A stretch of 59,604 bases of DNA from Opitutaceae bacterium (GTDB taxonomy: Bacteria > Verrucomicrobiota > Verrucomicrobiia > Opitutales > Opitutaceae). Under the pieces are notes generated by a model, which saw nothing but the letters and a program-made list of their open reading frames with translations, was not told the DNA's origin and did no database searches. The DNA lies in the NCBI GenBank assembly GCA_028284385.1, contig JANQRT010000051.1, positions 1-59,604 of the forward strand. The letters run 5' to 3'. Of the stretch, positions 20,082 to 28,120 are shown one piece after another. Numbering within the stretch: the first letter of the stretch is position 1; each line of letters begins with the position of its first letter. Position numbers and translations under genes: made by a program.

Positions 20082-22421
20082 TTAGTTGATCAGCTTCTCG
20101 AAACGGTTAGTAGAAGCGATTGGCGTTGCCGGCTGACGCCAGTCTTCAGGATTTGGAGACACGCTAATCGCGTCAACCATGATGCGAAGACTTTCACGAA
20201 GCTGTATGTCGAAAGCGGGTACAGGTTCTTCCTCCTCCTCTTCTTCCGAGCTTTGGGCCTCGGAATCTTGGGAGCTTAAAGCGAGTTCGCCTTCAGGATC
20301 AATCGGCTGAGACTTTTCGACATTCGGATCGGCGGTTGCCTCAACTTCAGGTTCGACGCTGGCGACTTCCGGTTCCGCCTCGTTCTGCTCTTCGTCGCGT
20401 AAAACGCTATCCAGCTTTATTTCCTCGGACTCGTAATTGAGATTCGCGAGTTCGCGTTGGATGTCTTTCATCTTCTCGATGAAAGCCTCGTCCTCCTCGA
20501 GGATCTTCTTTCGCTCTTCCAGATTGAGAGAAATCGTCCTCAAGTCTTCCTTTGCTTGCTGCCAGTCCATCCGTTCGTTCAGGAAGTTGAATTCCTCGAG
20601 CTGAATCTGGCGCGATTGGCTGATTTTGGTTAGATCTTCAATGAAGGTGTCCTTCATCCGCCTTTCCACGAATCTAGGAGCGGCCTGAATCTGATCCCAG
20701 GCCAGAGCGTTTTCCAGCTCCGATTCGCCTTCCGCCAGAACCTGGTCGAGAGATGGCAGAGAGATATCGGATGCTACTCCGTGACGCTGTGTGGAATGGC
20801 CGTTTGGCAAATAGAACTTGCGAACGGTCAGTTTTGCCGCTCCCGCCTTCTCTTTCGAAAGGTATTTTTTCAGAACGTAGTCGTCTAGCATGAGCACCTG
20901 CTGAACGGTGCCTTTGCCGTGAGTGCTTTCATTGCCGATAACCAAAGCGCGTCCGTAATTCTGTAGCGCTCCAGCGACGATTTCGGAGGCCGATGCGCTG
21001 TATCGGGATGTCAGAACCGCTAAAGGTCCGTTGTATACAACTTTTGGATTCCGATCCTGATGAGGGTAAACTTTTCCGTATGGGTCTTTAACTTGTACTA
21101 CGGGACCTCGAGAAATGAACAGCCCTGTCATTTCGATGGCTTCCTCGAGCAGGCCGCCTCCATTGCGACGAAGATCGAGAATGATGCCCTGCACGCCTCG
21201 CTCCCGCATCTTGATCACAAGTTCCTCCACATCGCTAGTGACGCTTGTCACGACGCGGTTTCCATTTTCGTCGATTTCCGTATCTCCATAAAACGAGGGG
21301 ATATCGATGACTCCGATGGGCATCGTACTCCCATCATCGAGGGGAATTTCGTGTACTTCGGCAGTGGTGCGACTCGAATTGATTCTCACCGTGTCGCGTT
21401 CGATAGCTACAATGCGTCGCTCCGATTCGTCGCTCGCTTCGGCTGGAATGATGGTGAGTTTGACGATGGTTCCTTTTTCGCCCCGGATTTGATCAACGAT
21501 CTTGCGAATGCTCATTCCAACGATGTCTACCGGTTCCCCTTCGTCCTGAGCTACCGCTACGATGCGATCCTCCGCTTTCAGATTGGTTGTTCGTTCAGCC
21601 GGACCACCGACAATGAGCTCTTTGATTACGCAATAGCCGTCCTCTTCGCTCAAGAGCGCTCCGATGCCAACCAGCGAGAGCCGCATTGCGATGTTGAAAT
21701 CCTCAAAGTTCGTTGACGATAGAAAGGTCGAGTGAGGGTCGAACATCTGGGTTAGGCTAGTGAGAAAGAGTTCCTGAACTTCGTTTGAACCGAATTCCTT
21801 GATGTTCCTCAAGTGACGCTTGTAGCGCTTTACGATGTGGTCCCTCGCGTCCTCCAGAGTCTTTTCATTCAGCACTTCCTGCAGCAATTCCTGCTTCAGA
21901 CGCTTGATCCACAGAGAGTCCGCTTCTTCCTTGGTCTTAGGCCATGGCTCTTCAGTTCGATCGAAGACGAAAGATTCATCGCCATCGAACGTCCACTCGC
22001 TCTCCAGCTGGGCCAATGTCCATTCGATCCGATTCAGAACGAGCTCGCGATACACTTCATAAATCTCGAAAGCCGTTTTCAGATTCCCATGGTGGCGAAG
22101 CTGAAAGGAAAGCATGGGGGCGTATTTCTTGTGGAACTTTTGGATGTGTTCATCGAGGAAATACAATTTGTTGTAGTCTAGCCTGGAGGCGTATTCGTCG
22201 ATGAGCCTATCGAATGCCTCGTCAGTGATCTCTTCGCTTTTGAAGTGAATGGTTTCGAGCATTTCAATCACCCGCATGGTTTCCTGCGACATCAGGGGTG
22301 TTGGTTCCAGAACCGGAAGGTCCTCTCGATCGAACAGATTTTCCGTTTCTTCGGAATAGGCCAGAAAGGGCGCAACGAGAAGCGATAGAAAAGTGAACAG
22401 GGTAGCTTTCTTGAAAATCAT
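20082..22421 (-). CDS. prc: Tail-specific C-terminal processing protease (Tsp/Prc, S41A)
   Basis: The protein is a periplasmic S41 protease of the Prc/Tsp class, which degrades or trims proteins by their C termini. It has an N-terminal signal sequence (ATLFTFLSLLVAPFLAYS), the Tsp N-terminal helical domain, a PDZ domain (about 230-320; SLVGIGALLSEEDGYCVI) and the protease core with the Ser/Lys dyad in SRYSASASEIVAGAL and ESTHGKGTVQQ. The C-terminal DUF3340-type region carries an unusual acidic insert (SSEEEEEEEPVP). I prefer the ATG at 22421 (779 residues), which starts directly at the signal peptide; the upstream ATG at 22448 adds nine residues. No ribosome site decides between them. Confidence 0.92.
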   Translation of the reverse strand: MIFKKATLFTFLSLLVAPFLAYSEETENLFDREDLPVLEPTPLMSQETMRVIEMLETIHFKSEEITDEAFDRLIDEYASRLDYNKLYFLDEHIQKFHKKYAPMLSFQLRHHGNLKTAFEIYEVYRELVLNRIEWTLAQLESEWTFDGDESFVFDRTEEPWPKTKEEADSLWIKRLKQELLQEVLNEKTLEDARDHIVKRYKRHLRNIKEFGSNEVQELFLTSLTQMFDPHSTFLSSTNFEDFNIAMRLSLVGIGALLSEEDGYCVIKELIVGGPAERTTNLKAEDRIVAVAQDEGEPVDIVGMSIRKIVDQIRGEKGTIVKLTIIPAEASDESERRIVAIERDTVRINSSRTTAEVHEIPLDDGSTMPIGVIDIPSFYGDTEIDENGNRVVTSVTSDVEELVIKMRERGVQGIILDLRRNGGGLLEEAIEMTGLFISRGPVVQVKDPYGKVYPHQDRNPKVVYNGPLAVLTSRYSASASEIVAGALQNYGRALVIGNESTHGKGTVQQVLMLDDYVLKKYLSKEKAGAAKLTVRKFYLPNGHSTQRHGVASDISLPSLDQVLAEGESELENALAWDQIQAAPRFVERRMKDTFIEDLTKISQSRQIQLEEFNFLNERMDWQQAKEDLRTISLNLEERKKILEEDEAFIEKMKDIQRELANLNYESEEIKLDSVLRDEEQNEAEPEVASVEPEVEATADPNVEKSQPIDPEGELALSSQDSEAQSSEEEEEEEPVPAFDIQLRESLRIMVDAISVSPNPEDWRQPATPIASTNRFEKLIN

Positions 22422-22613
22422 GAATCTTGAATTTGGTATCGTTGGCACGCTCGCTCGGAGGCTGAATCTATCCTAGCCTGAGCCGTCGTTTGGTAGTTTA
22501 GATAGTAAGGCGATAGTTAACTAAGTTTCTTAAGAAATCGAGTTTGTAGTCTGCAAAGCGAATACCGCGCCGCTTTTTCCTCCTTCGGAGCTTGATCTCG
22601 GCTTTTCTTCGAC

Positions 22614-23513
22614 CTAGCGGCGTTTCAGCAAATCTCCTGCTTCGTCTAGTATTTCCTTCTCCTTGTCAGTCAAAGACCCGAAACCTTTGCTATTGATTTT
22701 ATCCAGAATACGATCGACTTCGACCTTCAAGTCTCGGGGCTGCGAAATATTCACCTTATAATTGTAGTTCGGCTGCTTCTTTTTAGAAGGCTTGGTTTTG
22801 AGCCATTTCGGCATTTTGATCGAGACGCCCCCGGCTCCTCCGAATTCGACATTCTTGCTGTAGATTTGCCTGAAATAAAGCCAGCCGCCGAGCATTCCTC
22901 CCAGGTGTGCCGAATGGGCCACCGATCCGGAGCCGCCTTGCAATTCCGTGAATAGAAATCCAAAGACGGAAATCCCCAGCACAATCCAGGCGAGGATTTT
23001 CGGTTTTACTCGGATAGGCAGGATAAGAAAGAGCAGCACTTGTATTTCCCGATTAGGATGCATGCTGGCAAACAGGGCCAATAGTCCGGAAACGCCCGCT
23101 GACGCCCCCAGCATGTAGCCGGTGATTCCAGGGTTGCTGGCCGCTACGATAAAGCTTGATAGAAACCAGGCCACCGCTCCTAGAAGAACCGCCGCGAAAT
23201 AGGCCTGCAGAAAGCGATTGGTTCCCATGTCGAAGAGAACCGCTCTTCCCAAGAAAAAGAGCCCCAGCATGTTAAGCAGCACGTGCATGAGGTTGCCATG
23301 CAGGAAAGAGTAAGTGATCGGGGTCCAGAGCTTGCCGCTTCCGAGCGAGTTCGAAGACATCGCGAACCATGACTCTAGCATTCCCCGTAATCCGGATACA
23401 TCGAAGATCGACTGCAGAATAAACACGCCAATATTGATGCCAATCAGCCAGAGAAGCACATTCTTGGCGCGCTGATCATAGCTCGTAGACATGTATGGGC
23501 GGTCGTAAATCAT
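22614..23513 (-). CDS. Rhomboid family intramembrane serine protease
   Basis: The 299-residue protein has six membrane helices and the rhomboid active site: Ser138 in GASAGVSG and His203 in SAHLGGMLGG; the HGNLMHVLLNMLGLFFLGR stretch is the conserved helix 2. The C-terminal 70 residues are soluble, with a short Lys-rich part and a helical end (KEILDEAGDLLKRR) similar to the DUF6576-type extension of other rhomboids. Its substrates are unknown. It is a single minus-strand gene. Confidence 0.93.
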   Translation of the reverse strand: MIYDRPYMSTSYDQRAKNVLLWLIGINIGVFILQSIFDVSGLRGMLESWFAMSSNSLGSGKLWTPITYSFLHGNLMHVLLNMLGLFFLGRAVLFDMGTNRFLQAYFAAVLLGAVAWFLSSFIVAASNPGITGYMLGASAGVSGLLALFASMHPNREIQVLLFLILPIRVKPKILAWIVLGISVFGFLFTELQGGSGSVAHSAHLGGMLGGWLYFRQIYSKNVEFGGAGGVSIKMPKWLKTKPSKKKQPNYNYKVNISQPRDLKVEVDRILDKINSKGFGSLTDKEKEILDEAGDLLKRR

Positions 23514-23719
23514 CTATGGCCTTTAAAATCGCAAATTTCGGCGAGATTACAAGAAAGTGCTTTGTAATAAATCGCTATATTCTCTTCTCCCTAAAGTCGT
23601 GTGAGTTGATTCACGCAAAAACAACCTCTCTTGACCTAAACTAAACGAAGTGGTTCAGCCTAAGGTTGCAATTCGAATCTTCGCAATTGCCCTTCTGTTC
23701 AACCGAATTCGGTGTTCGG

Positions 23720-24823
23720 CTAGTTATTGAACCGAAAGAGGGCCACGTCGCCGTCTTGAAACTCGTATTCCTTTCCCTCGAACCGGTACTTGCCCGCCTC
23801 TCGCGCGGCTTGCACGCTGCCAAGATTGGCTAGGTCTTCATAGGTTACCACCTCGGCTTTGATGAAGCCCTTCTCGAAATCGGTGTGGATCACTCCGGCT
23901 GCCTGCGGAGCGAGCATTCCTCTGGTGATGGTCCACGCCCTCACTTCTTTTTCTCCAGCAGTAAAGTAGGTCAGTAGGCCTAGCAGGGAATAGGTGGCCT
24001 GGATTAAAAGGGAAATGCCGGAATCGTCCACTCCCAGGTCGGTCAGAAATTCCTTCGACTCCTCTTCGCTTAAGTCGATGAGTTCGGATTCGATCTGTGC
24101 GCTGATAACGACGCACTCTGCTTGATGGCTTTCTTTCGCATAAGCTCGGACTTTTCCTACCATCTCGTTGTTTTCCGAGGTCGCCAGATCGTCTTCCATC
24201 ACATTGGCAGCGTAGATTACTGGCTTCGAGGAAAGGAGAAAGAGGCCGTCCATTATTTCCGTTTCCTCAGAACTGAGATCGAGCGTCTTGGCTGGCTTCC
24301 CTTCATTTAGGTGGGGAATCAGCTTATCCATGACAGCAACTTGAGCCTGTGCTTCCTTGTCTTGCCCTCTGGCTTTTTTTATCGCCTTTTCGCGTTGCCG
24401 TTCGATGGACTCCATGTCGGACAGGACCAGCTCTGTATTGATAATTTCGATATCTCTAATCGGATCGACGGAGCCCATGCTGTGTACGATATCGTCGTTC
24501 TCGAAACAGCGGACGACCTGCACGATGGCGTCTACCTCGCGAATATTAGCCAGGAACTTATTGCCTAAGCCTTCCCCTTTGCTAGCTCCTGCGACTAGAC
24601 CGGCAATATCCACAAATTCGACGGCGGCGGGGATCACCACCGAGGTCTTGGCGATATCCTTCAGCACTGCCAGTCTATTGTCTGGAACATTGACCACTCC
24701 TACGTTTGGATCGATCGTGCAAAAGGGATAATTTGCCGACTCCGCCTTGCGCGTTCGCGTTAAGGCATTGAACAGTGTAGACTTGCCGACATTAGGCAGA
24801 CCGACGATACCAGCTCTTAGCAT
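23720..24823 (-). CDS. ychF: Redox-regulated ATPase YchF
   Basis: YchF is an Obg-family P-loop protein that prefers ATP and binds ribosomes. The start at 24823 gives 367 residues, beginning MLRAGIVGLPNVGKST with the P-loop at residues 8-16; the longer frame to 24886 adds 21 residues not found in the family. The switch II region reads DIAGLVAGASKGEGLGN, and the C-terminal TGS-like domain contains FTAGEKEVRAWTI and the GVIHTDFEKGFI motif. It is divergent from rpsP with a short shared promoter region. Confidence 0.96.
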   Translation of the reverse strand: MLRAGIVGLPNVGKSTLFNALTRTRKAESANYPFCTIDPNVGVVNVPDNRLAVLKDIAKTSVVIPAAVEFVDIAGLVAGASKGEGLGNKFLANIREVDAIVQVVRCFENDDIVHSMGSVDPIRDIEIINTELVLSDMESIERQREKAIKKARGQDKEAQAQVAVMDKLIPHLNEGKPAKTLDLSSEETEIMDGLFLLSSKPVIYAANVMEDDLATSENNEMVGKVRAYAKESHQAECVVISAQIESELIDLSEEESKEFLTDLGVDDSGISLLIQATYSLLGLLTYFTAGEKEVRAWTITRGMLAPQAAGVIHTDFEKGFIKAEVVTYEDLANLGSVQAAREAGKYRFEGKEYEFQDGDVALFRFNN

Positions 24824-24853
24824 AGGCGCGAAAATTCGTGAATTCGATGTTGC

Positions 24854-24880
24854 TTGACAAGATTGAATTTTGATTAATCT
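24854..24880 (+). promoter_or_regulatory. Candidate sigma-70 promoter for rpsP
   Basis: A perfect TTGACA (-35) at 24854-24859 is followed after 15 bases by TAATCT, with TG just upstream giving an extended -10 character. It lies 34 bases before the rpsP ATG in the divergent ychF/rpsP gap. The -10 match is weak, so the call is tentative. Confidence 0.4.
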
Positions 24881-24913
24881 TCTCACGCTTTTCCAAAATC
24901 AGGACACTCATTT

Positions 24914-25183
24914 ATGGCCCTTAAAATCAAACTCCAGAGAGCAGGAGCAACGCATAACCCAGTGTATCGCATCGTGGTTGCGGAAGCTCGCGGACGTCGC
25001 GATGGTCGCTTCGTCGAAAAGCTGGGCACCTACCTGCCCAAGCAGAAGGAGGGCAAGCAGCTCGAGTTGAACGTGGAGCGAGCCGAGCATTGGCTTTCAG
25101 TGGGCGCTAAGCCGACCGATACGACAAACTCGCTGATCAAGCAGGCCAGAAAGGCCGCGACTGCTGAGCCAGCCGAAGCGTAA
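24914..25183 (+). CDS. rpsP: 30S ribosomal protein S16
   Basis: S16 is a small subunit protein needed for 30S assembly. The 89-residue product shows the family start MALKIKLQRAGATHNPVYRI and the GRFVEKLGTYLP segment. An intrinsic terminator follows at 25208-25237, before trmD, so rpsP may be transcribed in part separately from trmD-rplS. The usual rpsP-(rimM)-trmD-rplS order is kept but rimM is absent from this locus. Confidence 0.97.
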   Translation: MALKIKLQRAGATHNPVYRIVVAEARGRRDGRFVEKLGTYLPKQKEGKQLELNVERAEHWLSVGAKPTDTTNSLIKQARKAATAEPAEA

Positions 25184-25207
25184 AACTTCATTCAGCCAAC
25201 TTTTCCG

Positions 25208-25237
25208 AAACCCGACCGTCGCTGTCGGGTTTTTTTA
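25208..25237 (+). terminator. Intrinsic terminator after rpsP
   Basis: A 9-bp stem AAACCCGAC / GTCGGGTTT with a 7-base loop is followed by a run of T. This is a classical rho-independent terminator or attenuator between rpsP and trmD. Confidence 0.85.
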
Positions 25238-25287
25238 TTTTCTCTGGCTCTGACAATAAATTCCCGTTAGCAGAATCTTGCCCAAAA

Positions 25288-25980
25288 ATGAAGATCGACG
25301 TTCTCACTCTCTTCCCCCAAATGCTCGACGGTTTTCTTTCCGAAAGCATGATGGGCCGGGCTCGTTCGAGCGGTCTAGTCGATCTTCACGTTCACAACTT
25401 GCGGGACTGGTCGACCAACAAACACAACACGGTTGATGATCGGCCTTTCGGCGGCGGGGCTGGTATGGTCCTCACTCCCGAGCCTTTGTTTGGAGCCATC
25501 GAGGAGCTTCAAGCGGAAGGTACCCATCGCGTCTACATGGCTCCCGATGGAGAGCCGCTTTCCCCGGTACTGGCCGAAGACCTGTCGCAAAAAAAGCATC
25601 TGCTTATCCTGAGTGGACACTATGAGGGAATCGACGAGCGGGCTCGCCAGAATCTGATCGATCAGGAGGTCAGCATTGGCGATTACGTACTCACCAATGG
25701 CACCCTTGCGGCGGCCGTTTTGATCGATTGTCTGTGCCGTTTTTTGCCCGGTTTTTTAGGCGAGGAAAAATCATTGACTAACGAAAGCTTCCAGGACAAT
25801 TTGCTCGACTTTCCTCAATTCACGAGGCCGGCGGACTTCCGAAATATGCCGATTCCCGAGGTTCTTCTTTCAGGAAATCATGCGAAGATCGAAGCGTGGC
25901 GGCAGCGGCAGCGAGAGGAGCGAACGCGTAAGCGAAGACCAGATTTAATAGAGAATTCCCAAGATGAACCAGGTAATTAG
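25288..25980 (+). CDS. trmD: tRNA (guanine-N1)-methyltransferase TrmD
   Basis: TrmD makes m1G37 in tRNAs and prevents +1 frameshifting. The 230-residue protein is a SPOUT-class enzyme; the start MKIDVLTLFPQML, the RPFGGGAGMV segment and the trefoil-knot motif SGHYEGIDERARQ...SIGDYVLTNG are all present. The 3' end overlaps the rplS start by 17 bp, so the two are coupled. Confidence 0.97.
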   Translation: MKIDVLTLFPQMLDGFLSESMMGRARSSGLVDLHVHNLRDWSTNKHNTVDDRPFGGGAGMVLTPEPLFGAIEELQAEGTHRVYMAPDGEPLSPVLAEDLSQKKHLLILSGHYEGIDERARQNLIDQEVSIGDYVLTNGTLAAAVLIDCLCRFLPGFLGEEKSLTNESFQDNLLDFPQFTRPADFRNMPIPEVLLSGNHAKIEAWRQRQREERTRKRRPDLIENSQDEPGN

Positions 25981-26329
25981 CGAAATCACTCAACATCAGC
26001 TCAAGACTGACCTCCCTCCCTTCAAAGTTGGCGATGGCGTCAAGGTGCACACCAAAGTCCGCGAAGGCGGTAAGGAGCGTATTCAGGTGTTCGCGGGAAT
26101 CGTGATTTCACGTAAAGGTTCAGGTATCCAGGAAGCGTTCACGGTGCGCCGCATCTCTTATGGCGAAGGTGTGGAAAAGGTTTTTCCCGTGCACAGCCCC
26201 ATGATCGACAAGATCGAGATCGACAAAGAGTCTAAGACCATGCGAGCTCGCATGTTCTATCTCCGTGGACTGGTTGGCAAGAAGGCCATGAAGGTTAAGG
26301 AGAAACGCCTCGCCAAAGGCTCCCACTAG
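25964..26329 (+). CDS. rplS: 50S ribosomal protein L19
   Basis: L19 lies at the 30S-50S interface. The 121-residue product has the family motifs FKVGDGVKVHTKVREGGKERIQVFAG, VVISRKGSG-like IVISRKGSGIQEAF and the C-terminal RMFYLRGLVGKKAMK. It starts inside the trmD reading frame and is followed by a strong terminator at 26355-26380. Confidence 0.97.
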   Translation: MNQVISEITQHQLKTDLPPFKVGDGVKVHTKVREGGKERIQVFAGIVISRKGSGIQEAFTVRRISYGEGVEKVFPVHSPMIDKIEIDKESKTMRARMFYLRGLVGKKAMKVKEKRLAKGSH

Positions 26330-26354
26330 AAATCAGTCGTTGAATCGCTTTTTG

Positions 26355-26380
26355 GGCCGCTTAGAAAAGCGGCCTTTTTT
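26355..26380 (+). terminator. Intrinsic terminator after rplS
   Basis: A perfect 8-bp stem GGCCGCTT / AAGCGGCC with a 4-base loop (agaa) is followed by six T. It ends the trmD-rplS transcript. Confidence 0.9.
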
Positions 26381-26446
26381 GTGCCCGAATCGCTACTACG
26401 CGTCAGATCGGGTTTCGCAATACTTGTTATGGTTGGGGAAAGGTAA

Positions 26447-26486
26447 AGTCTACTTTACTGTTGTGCCCATGGTTTAGGTGATTGGT
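26447..26486 (+). repeat. 40-bp upstream element, copy 1 (shared by both transketolase genes)
   Basis: This stretch, beginning AGTCTACTTTACTGTTGTGC and ending GGTTTAGGTGATTGGT, is repeated at 28034-28074 with only one inserted T. The end of copy 1 lies 78 bases before the ATG of the transketolase-like gene. It may be a remnant of the tandem duplication or a kept promoter/operator. It does not show the conserved core of a TPP riboswitch. Confidence 0.85.
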
Positions 26487-26564
26487 CGCATTTGCCTGTT
26501 GTACCATATCCACTGTATGATTGTTATTATTCCTAGTAATTAACTACCCACAAATACCCACAAT

Positions 26565-27866
26565 ATGAATAAAGAAATTCTTCAAAAAGCGGCTAATCAG
26601 GCACGGGGTCTTGCTATCGATGCGGTAGCTTCCTGCAAGTCGGGACATTTGGGTTTACCTCTTGGGGCAGCCGAGATCGGGGCCGTGCTTTACGGCGAGG
26701 CACTTCAGCTCAATCCTGATATGCCTCGTTGGATCAATCGCGACCGCTTCATTCTTTCAGCCGGACGTGGAAGCATGTTTCTCTACGGCTGGTTGCACTT
26801 GAGCGGTTTCGACTTGTCTCTCGAGGAATTGAAGAATTTTCGCGTGCTGGGCAGCAAGACGCCAGGACATCCTGAATACAAGGAGGCTCCAGGTGTGGAG
26901 TGCACGACCGGTCCGCTAGGGCAGGGTGTTGGCAATGCGGTGGGCTTTGCCATCTCGCAAAAGAACGCTCAGAAAAAATTCAATACAGCTGATCATACGA
27001 TTCTCGATAACCATATTGTAGCTTTAACAGACGAAGATTGTATTCGGGAAAGTATTTCACAAGAGGCTCTTTCTTTGGCTGGCCGTTTGGGGCTAGACAA
27101 CTTAATCCTGATTTATGGCAGTAGTGATGCCTCTTGCGATACTCAGGACGACCTCTTGGAAAGGAGAGATACGGAAAAGATATTTGAATTGCTGGGTTGG
27201 GATGTAGTGACGATAGATGGCCACGATCTCGATGCCGTTTTGATGGCTTTCAAAAATGCGAAAGCCAGGGCTGGAAAGCCTCAACTGATTATCGCAAAGA
27301 CTCAAATCGATCACATCTCTCTCGAATTAAATGGGAGTTGGAAGGGTCATTTTAGGATTAGTGAGGCTTTTGCTAATGCTCGTGCTAGTCTTGGTTTGCC
27401 GGAGGATATCTTTTTCATTTCAGAGGAGGTGCGACTTTACATGGCTGATATCAAAGCCCGACGTGTCGAATCCTACAATGAATGGAAAGTGATTTACGAA
27501 AGCTGGAAGTCGGCCAACCGAGAATTGGTTTTCTCGTTTGAGATGATCGAGGATTTCTCAATTGATTCGAACCTATTCAAATCGATTGCTATTAAAGAAG
27601 TCCCTGATCTTCGAATTACTGGAGAAGGACAAAACAATAAGCAAACGCTTCAAAGTTACAATCTAAGGCTTCTTGGGCTTTCGATAACAGGTTTATGTGT
27701 CCTAGTCTTGGGTGCCTTCCTAACGGGTGTAACCATTTTCAAATTATTCCAGGACACTTCAACGCCCATCTGGCTTTTTTTGGTTAGTATTACTTTTTTC
27801 GCTTTTGCCAAAAAGTGTTTCGAAGATCTGTATTCCAAAACATTAATGTTTTTTAAGAGAGAATAA
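26565..27866 (+). CDS. Transketolase-like pseudoenzyme: PP domain fused to two membrane helices
   Basis: The first about 345 residues align without gaps to the PP domain of the intact transketolase at 28121-30112, with many identities. Residues needed for catalysis and cofactor binding are changed: His68 of the GHG motif is Arg, the GDG of the thiamine-diphosphate motif (156-158) is Asp-Glu-Asp, Gly163 is Ser, Asp185 is Gly, and the metal-ligand Asn187 is Ser. His28, Glu162 and His262 remain. The Pyr and C-terminal domains are missing; instead the protein ends in about 88 new residues with two hydrophobic helices (about 366-392 and 398-415) and a basic tail. The frame is open for 433 codons, so it is not simple decay. 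Transketolase activity is very unlikely; a membrane-bound regulatory role or binding of the real enzyme is inference. A terminator follows at 27931. Confidence 0.85.
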   Translation: MNKEILQKAANQARGLAIDAVASCKSGHLGLPLGAAEIGAVLYGEALQLNPDMPRWINRDRFILSAGRGSMFLYGWLHLSGFDLSLEELKNFRVLGSKTPGHPEYKEAPGVECTTGPLGQGVGNAVGFAISQKNAQKKFNTADHTILDNHIVALTDEDCIRESISQEALSLAGRLGLDNLILIYGSSDASCDTQDDLLERRDTEKIFELLGWDVVTIDGHDLDAVLMAFKNAKARAGKPQLIIAKTQIDHISLELNGSWKGHFRISEAFANARASLGLPEDIFFISEEVRLYMADIKARRVESYNEWKVIYESWKSANRELVFSFEMIEDFSIDSNLFKSIAIKEVPDLRITGEGQNNKQTLQSYNLRLLGLSITGLCVLVLGAFLTGVTIFKLFQDTSTPIWLFLVSITFFAFAKKCFEDLYSKTLMFFKRE

Positions 27867-27930
27867 TCTATACTCTTTCTAGATGGTGTTTGGGTCGCTG
27901 CTAGACCTTTAATATCCTCTCTGTAATCTG

Positions 27931-27957
27931 AAAGACCGTCTAAATGACGGTCTTTTA
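27931..27957 (+). terminator. Intrinsic terminator after the transketolase-like gene
   Basis: A perfect 10-bp stem AAAGACCGTC / GACGGTCTTT with a 5-base loop lies 64 bp after the stop. The T-run is formed by the stem end (TCTTTTA). It separates the pseudoenzyme from the full transketolase. Confidence 0.75.
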
Positions 27958-28033
27958 CCATCCTTCTGGATTCGATCAGGCTTGTTGAGATCTAGTTAGC
28001 AAGCGATTCATGCGAAGGTAAATAGGCTGTAAC

Positions 28034-28074
28034 AGTCTACTTTACTGTTGTGCCCTATGGTTTAGGTGATTGGT
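28034..28074 (+). repeat. 40-bp upstream element, copy 2
   Basis: Copy of the element at 26447-26486, with one extra T (GCCCTATGG instead of GCCCATGG). It lies 46 bases before the transketolase ATG. Its presence before both genes shows that the duplication included upstream DNA, or that both genes share a regulatory site. Confidence 0.85.
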
Positions 28075-28120
28075 TATCCTATTTTTGGAATCTCCTCCTA
28101 AAGAATCCATTTACAATGCT

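Noticed and set aside
22555..22576. AAAGCG/CGCTTT hairpin as a terminator
   Set aside because: Arms are six bases with a 10-base loop, and the T-run is on the wrong strand for the neighbouring minus-strand genes.
26447..26564. TPP riboswitch before the transketolase-like gene
   Set aside because: The conserved core segments of the thi-box are not seen, and transketolase is not a typical target.
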